Shown here: positions 38,407 to 47,815 of the stretch, one piece after another
How positions within the stretch are numbered: position 1 is the stretch's first letter
Layout of the letters: the number at the start of each line of letters is the position of its first letter
Assembly (NCBI RefSeq): GCF_001053095.1
Contig: NZ_CGBP01000014.1
Span: 50,582 to 114,581 of the forward strand
Direction of reading: 5' to 3'
Length of the DNA stretch: 64,000 nucleotides
DNA from: Yersinia similis
GTDB taxonomy: Bacteria > Pseudomonadota > Gammaproteobacteria > Enterobacterales > Enterobacteriaceae
The notes under the pieces: generated by a model
Seen by the model: only the letters and a program-made list of their open reading frames with translations
Told to the model about the DNA's origin: nothing
Database searches by the model: none
Position numbers and translations under genes: made by a program

Positions 38407-39570
38407 TTACTCCTGTCCTTCATTGAGTTTCGAAATCAGTTCCTGAGGAATGAACTGCAGCAGTTCGCCGAAGCTCTTGCCGATAGTTTTTTCTGAAAAA
38501 GCCAGTAGAGCAATTACCGGGCTACTTGGTTCCGAGGCGGTAAACCATTCACGTACTTCTATAAGCCGGGATAACGCATCAGCCCGGTTTTGGATCCCTT
38601 GCTGTTGAATGGGCACTGGTTGCGGCTGCATCTGTACCGATTGCAACTGCGGGGATGGGGCTATCACCGCTTGAAGCTGTTGCGGAACCTCAATCGGCAT
38701 GACCGTTTGTGTCTCTGCAACTGCCTGTACCTCTGTGATCACCGGTGTCTCTGTGATCGTCTGCATCTCTGTGGCTACCGGAGAGGGCACGATAACCTCT
38801 GGGATCTCAAGAGCGACTGGCACCACGATAGGCGCTATCGGGGTTATTGCCGCATCAAAGTGGCGTAACACTGAGGTCATTCTGACAAAATCAGGAGTGT
38901 CTTCACCGAGGGAATTATTGAGGCGCGTGGTTAACCCTTGCAACAATGCATAAGCGTTCTGGAGTGAGAGAATGGTGTGGTCTGATCGGTTCTGCCATTC
39001 TTGCTTAACTGCTTCCAGTGTCCCTTCGTCCAATGCCCCTTCTTCTCGAGGAACGGAGTGTGCTTTTTCAAACTCTTTGATGGAAAGTTGCACGCCAGCG
39101 GCTTTGGGTAACTGCTGATTGCGAAAGTCGGCGATAAAACCATCAATGTCTTCCAGCTCAGCAAAAGCATTACCGCGCATTAAAGGTTCAAATTCCCCTT
39201 CATCAAACAACTGAGGATGTAGCTGATCAGGCCAGGTGTCGAGGCACCAAAGTATGGCTTCCAGCCCTTCTTGCAACGCGCCCACACCGACCTGACGCAT
39301 CCGGCAGCGCATCAGAATAATAAACAGCCGAATATCCCGAGAGTTATTCAGGAGTTCAAGGCATTTACGCTCGATATCTGTCCAGTTATTGGGTTCAGCG
39401 ACCTCAATAAAATTGCCATATTCAGCGGCCTGCTTAGGTTGCAATTTTGTTTGTAGCATAATAAATGCCGGGTCATATTCCAGATTTTTGCCACAAGGAT
39501 GGTCACCTGGAATGGGCTGCATCATGCTTTGATAATAACCGGCACGTTCAGCGATACTCTGTTCACTCAT
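38407..39570 (-). CDS. tssA: T6SS baseplate/cap protein TssA
   Basis: The 387-residue protein has the N-terminal ImpA_N motif (PIPGDHPCGKNLEYDPAF), then NNWTDIERKCLELLNNSRDI, typical of TssA, which primes assembly of the tail tube and sheath. A Pro/Val/Glu/Gln-rich low-complexity linker (about residues 245-330) precedes a short C-terminal domain (ADALSRLIEVREWF...GELLQFIP). The ATG at 39570 is preferred over the frame start at 39591. It lies 98 bases after tssG. Confidence 0.88.
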   Translation of the reverse strand: MSEQSIAERAGYYQSMMQPIPGDHPCGKNLEYDPAFIMLQTKLQPKQAAEYGNFIEVAEPNNWTDIERKCLELLNNSRDIRLFIILMRCRMRQVGVGALQEGLEAILWCLDTWPDQLHPQLFDEGEFEPLMRGNAFAELEDIDGFIADFRNQQLPKAAGVQLSIKEFEKAHSVPREEGALDEGTLEAVKQEWQNRSDHTILSLQNAYALLQGLTTRLNNSLGEDTPDFVRMTSVLRHFDAAITPIAPIVVPVALEIPEVIVPSPVATEMQTITETPVITEVQAVAETQTVMPIEVPQQLQAVIAPSPQLQSVQMQPQPVPIQQQGIQNRADALSRLIEVREWFTASEPSSPVIALLAFSEKTIGKSFGELLQFIPQELISKLNEGQE

Positions 39571-39668
39571 GTTTGTTCCTTTTAACGCCATGGGTGGACG
39601 TCGTTGTCTGTTTTTTCTGTTGCCAGCACTTTGGCCATGAAGATCATTAATTAAGAGCGATGCATTAA

Positions 39669-40694
39669 TTAATCGTGATGCATTTCAGGCTCAAAACTCA
39701 TCCCACCGACATCAAGGGTGGTATCACTGCGGGCTAACCAAGAGGTGTATCCCAATTGATGTCCACCATCGAGTGTTGCCATGGGAACCTCATCGGCGCT
39801 TAACAACAACTGGACTTCCCAGGCGTATTCGAATCCGACAAAGTTACGTACCCACTCTCGCAATACCGGTAAATCTTGTCCCCAGAGGCTAAAGCGCAGG
39901 TACTGTTGTAGGCTGAGAGGGCCGAGGACCAGTTGAAATTTATGTTGCCGATCCAAAACGGTATTGCCCAAAATAGCACCGTCGCCCAATAGCATCGCGC
40001 CAGCACCATCTCCCAACTGTGTCTGGTCACTTTCTTCCAGGAAAATCCACTGCTCGGCGTACTCCACCATCCTTACGGGGACTTCAAAGTAGTACTGTAA
40101 TGCGCCCACAAGCCCTTCGGGGTTGCGCGCTTCACGAATTAAATGGGCAGAGGAGGCTAGCCGGGCATGAACCGGGAGTTCGGTGTCATTAAGCTCTTGA
40201 GGATCCAGCCCGGCCAGACTACCGACATAGAAGGAGAATTTTTCATCACTCTGTCGGTCGAGCGAGGCGGTATCCTGAGAGACAAACCACGCCCGATAGA
40301 ACTGTGATAATGCGCGGTGATGGAAAAGGTCGACGAAGTCCGTCATCGTATGGTCATGCAATTCGGCACGGGTATAGGCCAGTTCGGTCATCTGAAGCGG
40401 CATTGCACCATTCGGCCCCCATATCCCTAAGCCAAAAAGTTGCAGGTCCATTTTCCCGTCTTTCATGACCGCATGAGATATCTCACGCGGGGAGAACGTC
40501 ATGTGTGCACTTTGCCCGATGCGGAAGGCTTCTTGTTCAGGTAAGGGTGCTTTGCCTGGCGCAGGCAGGCTAGGGTTGCGGGCGGCATTCGCCCGCATCA
40601 TGCTGATAAAACCTGCGTTCCATGGCTGAGACTCCTGATACCAGGCGTCCATATTGGCATGTTTTTCCTGGTGAACGGATCCATCGGGTAACAT
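39669..40694 (-). CDS. tssG: T6SS baseplate protein TssG
   Basis: A 341-residue baseplate wedge protein (VasB/ImpH family) that binds TssF. Family blocks include HMTFSPREISHA, GLGIWGPNGAMPLQMTEL, HDHTMTDFVDLFHHR and FYRAWFVSQDT, with FVGFEYAWEVQLLL and GYTSWL near the C terminus. The start shares a base with the tssF stop. It has the normal family length. Confidence 0.93.
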   Translation of the reverse strand: MLPDGSVHQEKHANMDAWYQESQPWNAGFISMMRANAARNPSLPAPGKAPLPEQEAFRIGQSAHMTFSPREISHAVMKDGKMDLQLFGLGIWGPNGAMPLQMTELAYTRAELHDHTMTDFVDLFHHRALSQFYRAWFVSQDTASLDRQSDEKFSFYVGSLAGLDPQELNDTELPVHARLASSAHLIREARNPEGLVGALQYYFEVPVRMVEYAEQWIFLEESDQTQLGDGAGAMLLGDGAILGNTVLDRQHKFQLVLGPLSLQQYLRFSLWGQDLPVLREWVRNFVGFEYAWEVQLLLSADEVPMATLDGGHQLGYTSWLARSDTTLDVGGMSFEPEMHHD

Positions 40695-42574
40695 TACAGG
40701 ACTCCTCGTCTGCCAGGGCGGGCTTTCCAGTGACCGACACGTCCTCTTTGCATGGAGTTTAGCTCAGTCTCGGTAAACACATTTATTGCAGCATGGCGGG
40801 CCACATAATTTTCCATGATCATGCCAAATAGATAAGGGCTGATGCCGGAGAACCCTTCTTCATCCACGGTTAAGGTGCAGCAGATGCCGCGGCCATAAAC
40901 CAGTAGGCCATTGCCGGGTAACCGGCGGATCACTGGCTCACTTTTACAGCCAACAAGCGCGTCAATTTGTGTATTCGATTCATGGTCTGAAGCGTTAACA
41001 AACAGACGTAGCATATTGCGCAGTGACTCCCCCCCATTAGAGTGGGACATGTCTGACAGTGGCAGATAGTTGAAGCTTAATTGGCGAATCAAACGCCAGG
41101 CGGACTCGTCCATGGCAAAGGGCGCGCGCGGGGCACTTGGTTGGAACACGAACCGGGCACCGTGAACGGGCGCTGAATCCGACATGGTCAATTCAAAATT
41201 ACCACTGGCGGAAATCAGGCGCGGAAGATCCCGATTAGTCACCTGAGCTTCAATAGAGAGGTAACGTAGGCTATCGCCATAAGGTGCTTCTTGTTGATCG
41301 ACCAACGAGACAAAGACCTCGGTACTGGCGTAAGGCGTGCGGGTGTCATACTTCCTTTTGTTGTTATCGCCCGTTCTGGCCTTGCGGGTGATGGAGAAAT
41401 AACGCCCAAAGTTGCCATTATCACAGTGACGGGTTTGATAAAGTGGGTTAAATACCACCTCTTTGCTGGTTTCCGCCTGCTGACCAAACACTTTATTAAT
41501 GGCGAAAACCTCATAATCCAGTGGACGGCTGCGGTCTGGTACCACGTGAAAATCGTTCAGCGCACGGTTGATTTCGATCTTATCCATGCGTTTGGGAAAG
41601 AGATTAATTACTGGCGTGCAGGCTAACAGGAAGCGAGATGGCGCAACATGGCTCACCAACTCCTGCGGTAATCTGTCCAGTAGGATGATGATCTCCGCTT
41701 CACCGGTATGATTATCGCGCAAGCTTTGCGACAGCTGTGTCAGCGTAAAAAAGTAGAAACGCTGGCGGCAGGTAAAGTATTCCTGCACCAAATTATGTCC
41801 GTGAAAGATATTCCATGATAGCGGTAGCAGGCTTTGGTCGGGACTCAGCCCTTCAAAAGACAGTGGCTGATCACTGATCACGGTGTCTTTGGCTGTCTCT
41901 CCGTGACCTGCCCGTATGATGGTGGCAACATGGCTGGCGTGGAGCAGCTCGAAGATATGAGAAACGATCCTTTCATCACCATCAATATAAATAGGCAGCC
42001 GATCAAGGCCTTCTAATTGTGAGAAAGTCAGATCGCCCACCAATTTTAATTTAATGCGTAAGGCGCCTTTAAGCCGATGATAGGCAATGCGGTGCTTTTC
42101 CAGATTAGGCATATCCGGGGGAACAGAGCTGAGACGTGCTTCTGCTATTTCCAGTGGCCACAATTCCACATCCTGACCACTACGGAACTCGCAGCGGGTT
42201 GTCTCGCCAGGTGCGATATGGGTGAAGAACGAGCTGCCCCTGGGAACACAATATCCTTGAGTCAAATCCCCTTCCTTCAGATTTGGCTTAAGTTGGATCA
42301 CACCCATTGAGGGGGTTGGCGAATTGTAATTGGGATAGACAATGTCCAAAAGACGCTGAGTAAATTTAGGAAACTCAGCATCCAACTTAATCTGCGTTCT
42401 GGCAGATAAAAAACAGAAGGACTCTATCAGCCGCTCAACGTAAGGATCGGCGACTTCAATCCCATGCATGCCCAGGCGGCCTGCTATTTTGGGATGTTTT
42501 TCAGCAAACTCTTGCGCCATTTCGCGCATAAAAGTGAGTTCTTTATTGTAATAGTCAAGAAATTTGTGATCCAC
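40694..42574 (-). CDS. tssF: T6SS baseplate protein TssF
   Basis: A 626-residue baseplate wedge protein (VasA/ImpG family). Typical N-terminal blocks are YYNKELTFMREMAQEFAEKHP, GMHGIEVADPYVERLIESFCFLSARTQIKLD and LDIVYPNYNSPTPSM, and a C-terminal GISPYLFGMIMENYVARHAAINVF is also present. It is the first gene of the left arm, so its promoter must lie in the 42575-43357 spacer shared with clpV. Confidence 0.94.
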   Translation of the reverse strand: MDHKFLDYYNKELTFMREMAQEFAEKHPKIAGRLGMHGIEVADPYVERLIESFCFLSARTQIKLDAEFPKFTQRLLDIVYPNYNSPTPSMGVIQLKPNLKEGDLTQGYCVPRGSSFFTHIAPGETTRCEFRSGQDVELWPLEIAEARLSSVPPDMPNLEKHRIAYHRLKGALRIKLKLVGDLTFSQLEGLDRLPIYIDGDERIVSHIFELLHASHVATIIRAGHGETAKDTVISDQPLSFEGLSPDQSLLPLSWNIFHGHNLVQEYFTCRQRFYFFTLTQLSQSLRDNHTGEAEIIILLDRLPQELVSHVAPSRFLLACTPVINLFPKRMDKIEINRALNDFHVVPDRSRPLDYEVFAINKVFGQQAETSKEVVFNPLYQTRHCDNGNFGRYFSITRKARTGDNNKRKYDTRTPYASTEVFVSLVDQQEAPYGDSLRYLSIEAQVTNRDLPRLISASGNFELTMSDSAPVHGARFVFQPSAPRAPFAMDESAWRLIRQLSFNYLPLSDMSHSNGGESLRNMLRLFVNASDHESNTQIDALVGCKSEPVIRRLPGNGLLVYGRGICCTLTVDEEGFSGISPYLFGMIMENYVARHAAINVFTETELNSMQRGRVGHWKARPGRRGVL

Positions 42575-43038
42575 TTACTGCCCCGGTTATTATGTCAGCT
42601 TTCTTTCGCCCTACTGTCGAATGTGTTTCTATGTCAACTTCAGGAAAATAGGCGTTGGTTTCCCGGATGATCACTATTTGCAGTTGAACATTTGTCAGTC
42701 GCTTGTATTTATTAACTATTTAATAGGTTAATATTTTTGCGTGACTAAATACCTTTAGTGCAAATATGAAAAATAAAAACGTTAATATTCTTCTGATGTG
42801 CGTCTATCACTGAAAATATTTTTCATTCAATGTGCAAAACGCTGTTGGAGAAGATGTTTAAATAATACTTCTTTAAAGCTTTATTCAATGGCGTAAATTA
42901 TGGCATGCTAGAGACATAGACTCAATAGAATTTGAAATTACCATTATAGATATAGCGTTTTTACATAAATATTGGTTATTTTAATCAATGAGTTACCTTC
43001 TGTTTTTGTTGTTAATTTAGGACTTTGATACGGGCGAA

Positions 43039-43167
43039 ATTCCTATTATTAAGAATAGGGGAAAAAAGTTTGAAGAAAATTCCTAATGGTTAATTATTTA
43101 CGGGTATTAATTCAAAAAAATGCCTATTATTTAGGAATGTGAGAAGGTGGTTTGAAGAAAATTCCTA
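43039..43167. repeat. Imperfect direct repeat with palindromes in the tssF-clpV spacer
   Basis: Two related blocks start at about 43041 and 43122, offset 81-82 bases. Each contains CCTATTATT then, about 27 bases on, an identical TTTGAAGAAAATTCCTAA (43069-43086 and 43151-43168). The first block has the inverted repeat CCTATT-N6-AATAGG. The spacer 42575-43357 is otherwise AT-rich. The repeats look like tandem regulator binding sites. Confidence 0.6.
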
Positions 43168-43357
43168 ACAGATAATTAATTATATGACATTAAGTCGAGC
43201 AAAATTCTTAAATTGATTGAAATTGAGTGAATGTTCTTTTCATTTTTATTTTTTCGATTAATCTTGTCCACAGAAATAGTTCATGGCGTATCAAATATTA
43301 TTTCATGAACAATTTAAACAACACATGAACACCGTTAAAAAGACCAGGATAAAAAAC

Positions 43358-46015
43358 GTGGCTATTACAAGGAAACATCTCTTCGGCAAGCTGGACGCCA
43401 CTCTTTTCAAAGGTATTGAAAGCGCAACAACAATTTGTAAATTACGCGGCAATCCTTATGTAGAGTTAGTTCACTGGCTGAATCAGCTTTGGCATCAGGA
43501 AGATAACGACCTTAAGCAGATTATTCGGTATTTTGCGGTGGATGTGGATGCCTTTGAGCGCGAACTGGCTCAGGCACTTGCGAAGTTACCTGTCGGGGCA
43601 ACTAGCATTTCAGACTTTTCGTATCATATTGAGTTGGCAACGGAACGGGCTTGGATCTATGCCAGCCTGGAGTGTTTAGACACCCGTATCCGGAGTGGAC
43701 ACCTGCTGCTTGCGCTATTAACAACAATGGAACTGCGGAGAGTTTTTTTTGCGATTGCGCCAAGCATGGAAAAAATTCCATTAGAGCATCTAAGCAAAGA
43801 TTTGAACTTCATTACGCAGGCATCGCCAGAAGCGAATGAAGCCGCCAGTGATGGCAGCCCGTTGTACGATGGGGCTTTACCTGGCGAAGCCAGTAATGCC
43901 ATCGGTGCGGCAAAAAGTGGTGGCACACTGGCTCAATACACCACAGACCTCACGGCATTAGCACGTGAAGGCAAGATAGATCCGGTATTGGGACGTAATC
44001 ACGAAATCAACACAATGGTTGATATTCTGTTGCGTCGTCGGCAGAACAACCCATTACTGACCGGTGACGCAGGGGTGGGTAAAACCGCCATTGTTGAAGG
44101 GCTGGCATTGGCCATTGCGGCTGGCTCAATGCCGCCAGCATTAAGCCAGGTGAGCCTGTTGTCATTGGATATTGTGGCGCTCTCAGCGGGTGCCAGCATG
44201 AAAGGTGAATTTGAAGCGCGTCTGAAGAGTGTATTGGATGAAGCAATCGCGGCAGAAAAGCCCGTTATCTTGTTTATCGATGAAGTACACACACTTATTG
44301 GCGCAGGTGGCAATGCAGGGACCGGTGATGCGGCGAACTTATTGAAACCAGCATTGGCTCGTGGCCAGTTACGTACCATTGGTGCGACAACGTGGAGCGA
44401 GTTCAAGCGTCACATTGAGAAGGATCCGGCACTCACCCGTCGTTTCCAAGTACTTCAAGTTGATGAGCCCGATGAGAACACGGCGATCTCCATGTTACGG
44501 GGCCTGATACCTGCGCTAGAAAAGCACCACGGCGTGTGGATTATGGACGAAGCCTTACAGGCTGCAGTACGGTTGTCTCATCGTTATATTCCTGCGCGTC
44601 AGTTGCCGGATAAAGCGATAAGTCTGCTTGATACGGCTTGTGCACGGATCGCTGTCGCGCAGTTTTCACAACCAATAGAGCTGCAGCACTTAACCTTCCA
44701 AAGTGAGACGGCGCAAACTGAGCTGGTTTCCTTGGAGAAAGCGCGGCACTTTGGTAAAGCGCAGGATGCGCGGACTGAGCAGTTGAAAACATCCATTGCG
44801 GAACATGGCGAGGCTGCGGATAAGCTTGATCAGCGTTGGCAGGCAGAACGCGAATTGGTATCAGCGATTACGACCATAAGAACCGCACTGTATGACTTGG
44901 TTTCTCAGCCAGAGCCTGATGAGGAAAAACGTCGGGCTTATCAAGCGCAATTAGTTCAGTTGGAAGCGCAGCTTTCTCAGGTTCGCACTTCACTGCCGTT
45001 AGTGCAGACAGAAGTCAACGCTGAAGTGATTGCCAGTATCGTTGCAGATTGGACCGGCATCCCGGTTGGGCAAATGCTCAAAGACGATATTCGGGCGGTA
45101 ATGGAGTTGCCACAGCGCCTTGAAGCACGTGTTATTGGTCAGCCCCATGCATTGATGCAACTGGGTGAAAATATTATGACAGCACGCGCCGGTCTGTCAG
45201 ACCCAAGGAAACCATTGGGGGTCTTTATGTTAGTGGGGCCTTCAGGTGTGGGTAAAACAGAGACAGCCTTAGCGATCGCCGAGAGCATGTATGGTGGTGA
45301 ACAGAATATGATCACTATCAATATGAGCGAATATCAGGAATCGCATACCGTTTCTTCTTTAAAAGGTTCTCCACCGGGATATGTTGGATACGGTGAAGGC
45401 GGTGTATTAACGGAAGCCGTGCGCCGTAAGCCATATAGTGTTGTGTTATTAGATGAAATCGAAAAAGCGCACTCTGATGTACATGAATTATTCTTCCAAG
45501 TGTTTGATAAAGGCCAAATGGAAGATGGCGAAGGGCGCTTTATCGATTTCAAAAACACTATTTTGCTGTTAACCAGTAATGTGGGCAGCGAGTTACTGAG
45601 TAACTTGTTAGCTGATCCAGATACTGCACCGGATCAGGATGGAATATTAACTGCGTTGCAACCTGAATTGCTGAAAGTTTTCCCGGCAGCATTTTTAGGG
45701 CGAGTCACGGTTATTCCTTATCTTCCGTTACAGCAAGATGCATTGCAGCATATTGTACGGTTGCATCTAGATCGGATTGGCGCTCGTTTATACTCGCAGC
45801 ATCAATTGACACTGAAATACAGTGATGAAGTGGTTGACGATGTTGTTAGCCGCTGTGCGGTCTCAGAGACCGGGGCACGTATGCTGATCCGTTACATTGA
45901 ACAAAATATTACGCCAAAAATAGGTAAGTATATTTTAGGTGATAGTGATGTGAAGCCTGAACAAATTATTTTCGTTCATAAAAATGAAAATGGATTCGTG
46001 ATCGCTTTACAATGA
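43358..46015 (+). CDS. clpV: T6SS sheath-disassembly ATPase ClpV (TssH)
   Basis: AAA+ unfoldase that recycles contracted TssBC sheath. The 885-residue product has an N-terminal ClpN-type domain (residues 1-150), AAA1 with Walker A GDAGVGKTAIVEG and Walker B VILFIDEVHTLIG, a coiled-coil middle domain, and AAA2 with GPSGVGKTETALAIAE and VVLLDEIEKAHSDV. The frame opens at 43283, but the GTG at 43358 has AGGA 8 bases upstream and gives the family N terminus (AITRKHLFGKLDATLFKGIE). It is the first gene of the right arm. Confidence 0.92.
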   Translation: MAITRKHLFGKLDATLFKGIESATTICKLRGNPYVELVHWLNQLWHQEDNDLKQIIRYFAVDVDAFERELAQALAKLPVGATSISDFSYHIELATERAWIYASLECLDTRIRSGHLLLALLTTMELRRVFFAIAPSMEKIPLEHLSKDLNFITQASPEANEAASDGSPLYDGALPGEASNAIGAAKSGGTLAQYTTDLTALAREGKIDPVLGRNHEINTMVDILLRRRQNNPLLTGDAGVGKTAIVEGLALAIAAGSMPPALSQVSLLSLDIVALSAGASMKGEFEARLKSVLDEAIAAEKPVILFIDEVHTLIGAGGNAGTGDAANLLKPALARGQLRTIGATTWSEFKRHIEKDPALTRRFQVLQVDEPDENTAISMLRGLIPALEKHHGVWIMDEALQAAVRLSHRYIPARQLPDKAISLLDTACARIAVAQFSQPIELQHLTFQSETAQTELVSLEKARHFGKAQDARTEQLKTSIAEHGEAADKLDQRWQAERELVSAITTIRTALYDLVSQPEPDEEKRRAYQAQLVQLEAQLSQVRTSLPLVQTEVNAEVIASIVADWTGIPVGQMLKDDIRAVMELPQRLEARVIGQPHALMQLGENIMTARAGLSDPRKPLGVFMLVGPSGVGKTETALAIAESMYGGEQNMITINMSEYQESHTVSSLKGSPPGYVGYGEGGVLTEAVRRKPYSVVLLDEIEKAHSDVHELFFQVFDKGQMEDGEGRFIDFKNTILLLTSNVGSELLSNLLADPDTAPDQDGILTALQPELLKVFPAAFLGRVTVIPYLPLQQDALQHIVRLHLDRIGARLYSQHQLTLKYSDEVVDDVVSRCAVSETGARMLIRYIEQNITPKIGKYILGDSDVKPEQIIFVHKNENGFVIALQ

Positions 46016-46225
46016 TGGAAAATAAAGATATCACGTTTAAACGGGTGTCGATCCTATAGACTTTTATCTCAGTAATACTTATTGCAGATGGATATGCTAA
46101 AGGATGAAAAGGAATTTGCTGTTTCTTGAAAAAAGAAAGGCAATAAAAAATAGCTAATATTGGCATGAGCGAATATTAACTATATGTTTAATAAATCTGG
46201 ATTTTTAAATTAAAGGATGAACGCA

Positions 46226-46771
46226 ATGCGTAAATTAAATCTTGCTGTATGTGCCGTAGCTCTGTCTGTTATCTCTTCAACTTCTTATGCTGCTGCTGGC
46301 GGTACTGTTACGTTCAACGGTAAATTGATTGCTGATACTTGTCAGGTTGATACCGCAAGCGAGAATATCACGGTAACACTGCCTACTCTTTCTATCCAGT
46401 CTTTGGATGTAGCTGAAGCTCAAGATGGTTCTAAGGACTTTGAAATCAAAGTTCTGGATTGCCCGGCAACACTGACTCAAGTCGGTGCCCATTTTAATGC
46501 GATTGATAGCTCTGGTGTTAATCCGGCAACCGGTAACTTGGTGAACAAAGCACCAACTGATGCTGCGGGTAATGTTGAAGTGCGTTTGTACAACGTTGAT
46601 GACAGCAGCCAGATCCGTGTAGGTTCAACGGGTAACATGGTCAACATCGTCAAAGTAGGTGCTACACCAGGTACAGCTAATCTGACCTATGCTGGTGGTT
46701 ATTATGCAACAGATGCAACTACCCCAGGTGAAGTGAATGCTAAAGTTGAATACGTTTTAGCTTATAACTAA
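46226..46771 (+). CDS. Major fimbrial subunit (pilin)
   Basis: A 181-residue exported pilin with a signal peptide ending near SSTSYAAA. The mature part GTVTFNGKLIADTCQV starts with the donor-strand region and first Cys. The second Cys is in KVLDCPATL, and the C terminus is VEYVLAYN. It has the usual length of a chaperone-usher pilin. The ATG at 46226 has AAGGA about 7 bases upstream. It is the first of four pilus genes between clpV and tssB and is followed by hairpins that may raise its share of the transcript. Confidence 0.88.
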   Translation: MRKLNLAVCAVALSVISSTSYAAAGGTVTFNGKLIADTCQVDTASENITVTLPTLSIQSLDVAEAQDGSKDFEIKVLDCPATLTQVGAHFNAIDSSGVNPATGNLVNKAPTDAAGNVEVRLYNVDDSSQIRVGSTGNMVNIVKVGATPGTANLTYAGGYYATDATTPGEVNAKVEYVLAYN

Positions 46772-46816
46772 TCACCGATTAGGGTGATATGCGGTGGTTC
46801 ACTTTATGTGGACCAC
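46771..46816 (+). terminator. Two hairpins after the major pilin gene (possible attenuator)
   Basis: ATCACC (46771-46776) pairs with GGTGAT (46783-46788). GTGGTTCAC (46794-46802) pairs with GTGGACCAC (46808-46816) with one G-U pair. No T-run follows, so partial termination or RNA stabilisation is likelier than full termination. Such structures commonly set high pilin over usher expression. Confidence 0.45.
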
Positions 46817-46926
46817 TGTAGCAGTAAAGCATAACAGCTTGCTGCCGAGGCTGATAAAATGCTGCGGTAGCAAGTCTGTTATAGAGATAAGTCTGCTGAT
46901 TTAAAGCATTGTTATTTGGTAGCGTA

Positions 46927-47688
46927 ATGTTTTCAAAAATAATTATTTTAGTGTTGTCGCTGACGATAAGCAGCATCCCAGCGTTTGCAGCTATGACGAT
47001 CAGTGGCACACGTGTGATATTTTCGGCAGCCGAAAAAGAAGTGAGCATACGCACCAATAATAAAGGCGTACAGCCGGCTTTAGTCCAGGTTTGGGTCGAT
47101 GACGGAAAAACGAATGCTAATATCAATAGCATGAAGCTTCCTTTTATGGTCACCCCTCCTGTTTTTCGCGTCGAGCCCGGTAAAGGCCAGACCGTGCGAA
47201 TGATTTATAACGGCATGGCATTACCACAGAATAAAGAGTCGGTATTTTGGTTTAATATGTTGGAAATTCCGGCAGTAAAAAAAGAGGGTAATACCCAAAA
47301 TAAGCTAGAATTGGCTTTTCGTACCCGAATTAAAATTTTTTATCGTCCTACCTCATTAGAGAGTAATAGTGCCGCACAAAGCGCTCAGTTGAAATGGACG
47401 CTGGTTGACGATAATCAAAAAGGGCGCGGTGTGAAAGTGGTGAACCCTACACCTTATTATATTTCCTTTGACAGCGGGAGCATTACTGTCGGCGCTAAAA
47501 GTGTTGAAGTAATAACGGATATGGTCCCTCCGTTTGCTGAAAAAATGTTTTTCCCAAAACTTAAGTTATTGGGTTCGACAAGTATTTCAAAGATGAATTA
47601 TAAAATACTAAATGATTATGGCGCAGCCATTGATGAGGAATTATCCTTCTCTCAAGGACAAGGTGTTTTAGTGAAGAAATCTAAATGA
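46927..47688 (+). CDS. Fimbrial periplasmic chaperone (PapD-like)
   Basis: A 253-residue periplasmic chaperone with a signal peptide ending at IPAFA. Family features are the ISGTRVIFSAAEKEVSIRTNN strand, PFMVTPPVFRVEPGKGQTVRM with the conserved basic residue region, and SVFWFNMLEIP. It donates a strand to fold and cap pilins. It is encoded between the major pilin and the usher. The start at 46927 is preferred to an upstream TTG because it directly precedes the signal peptide. Confidence 0.92.
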   Translation: MFSKIIILVLSLTISSIPAFAAMTISGTRVIFSAAEKEVSIRTNNKGVQPALVQVWVDDGKTNANINSMKLPFMVTPPVFRVEPGKGQTVRMIYNGMALPQNKESVFWFNMLEIPAVKKEGNTQNKLELAFRTRIKIFYRPTSLESNSAAQSAQLKWTLVDDNQKGRGVKVVNPTPYYISFDSGSITVGAKSVEVITDMVPPFAEKMFFPKLKLLGSTSISKMNYKILNDYGAAIDEELSFSQGQGVLVKKSK

Positions 47689-47815
47689 TTATATCTTGCT
47701 GAAAATAATAAAATAACTCTATGGTGTCAACGCATTAGTTTCGGACAGGAAAACGTAAACATCTTTTATAAGCGATGTGATAAGTCGTCTGATATTAAAA
47801 AAGGGAGCTTTGCTA

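Noticed and set aside
43283..43357. Upstream ATG starts for clpV
   Set aside because: No ribosome site at either ATG. The GTG at 43358 has a well-placed AGGA and gives the family N terminus.
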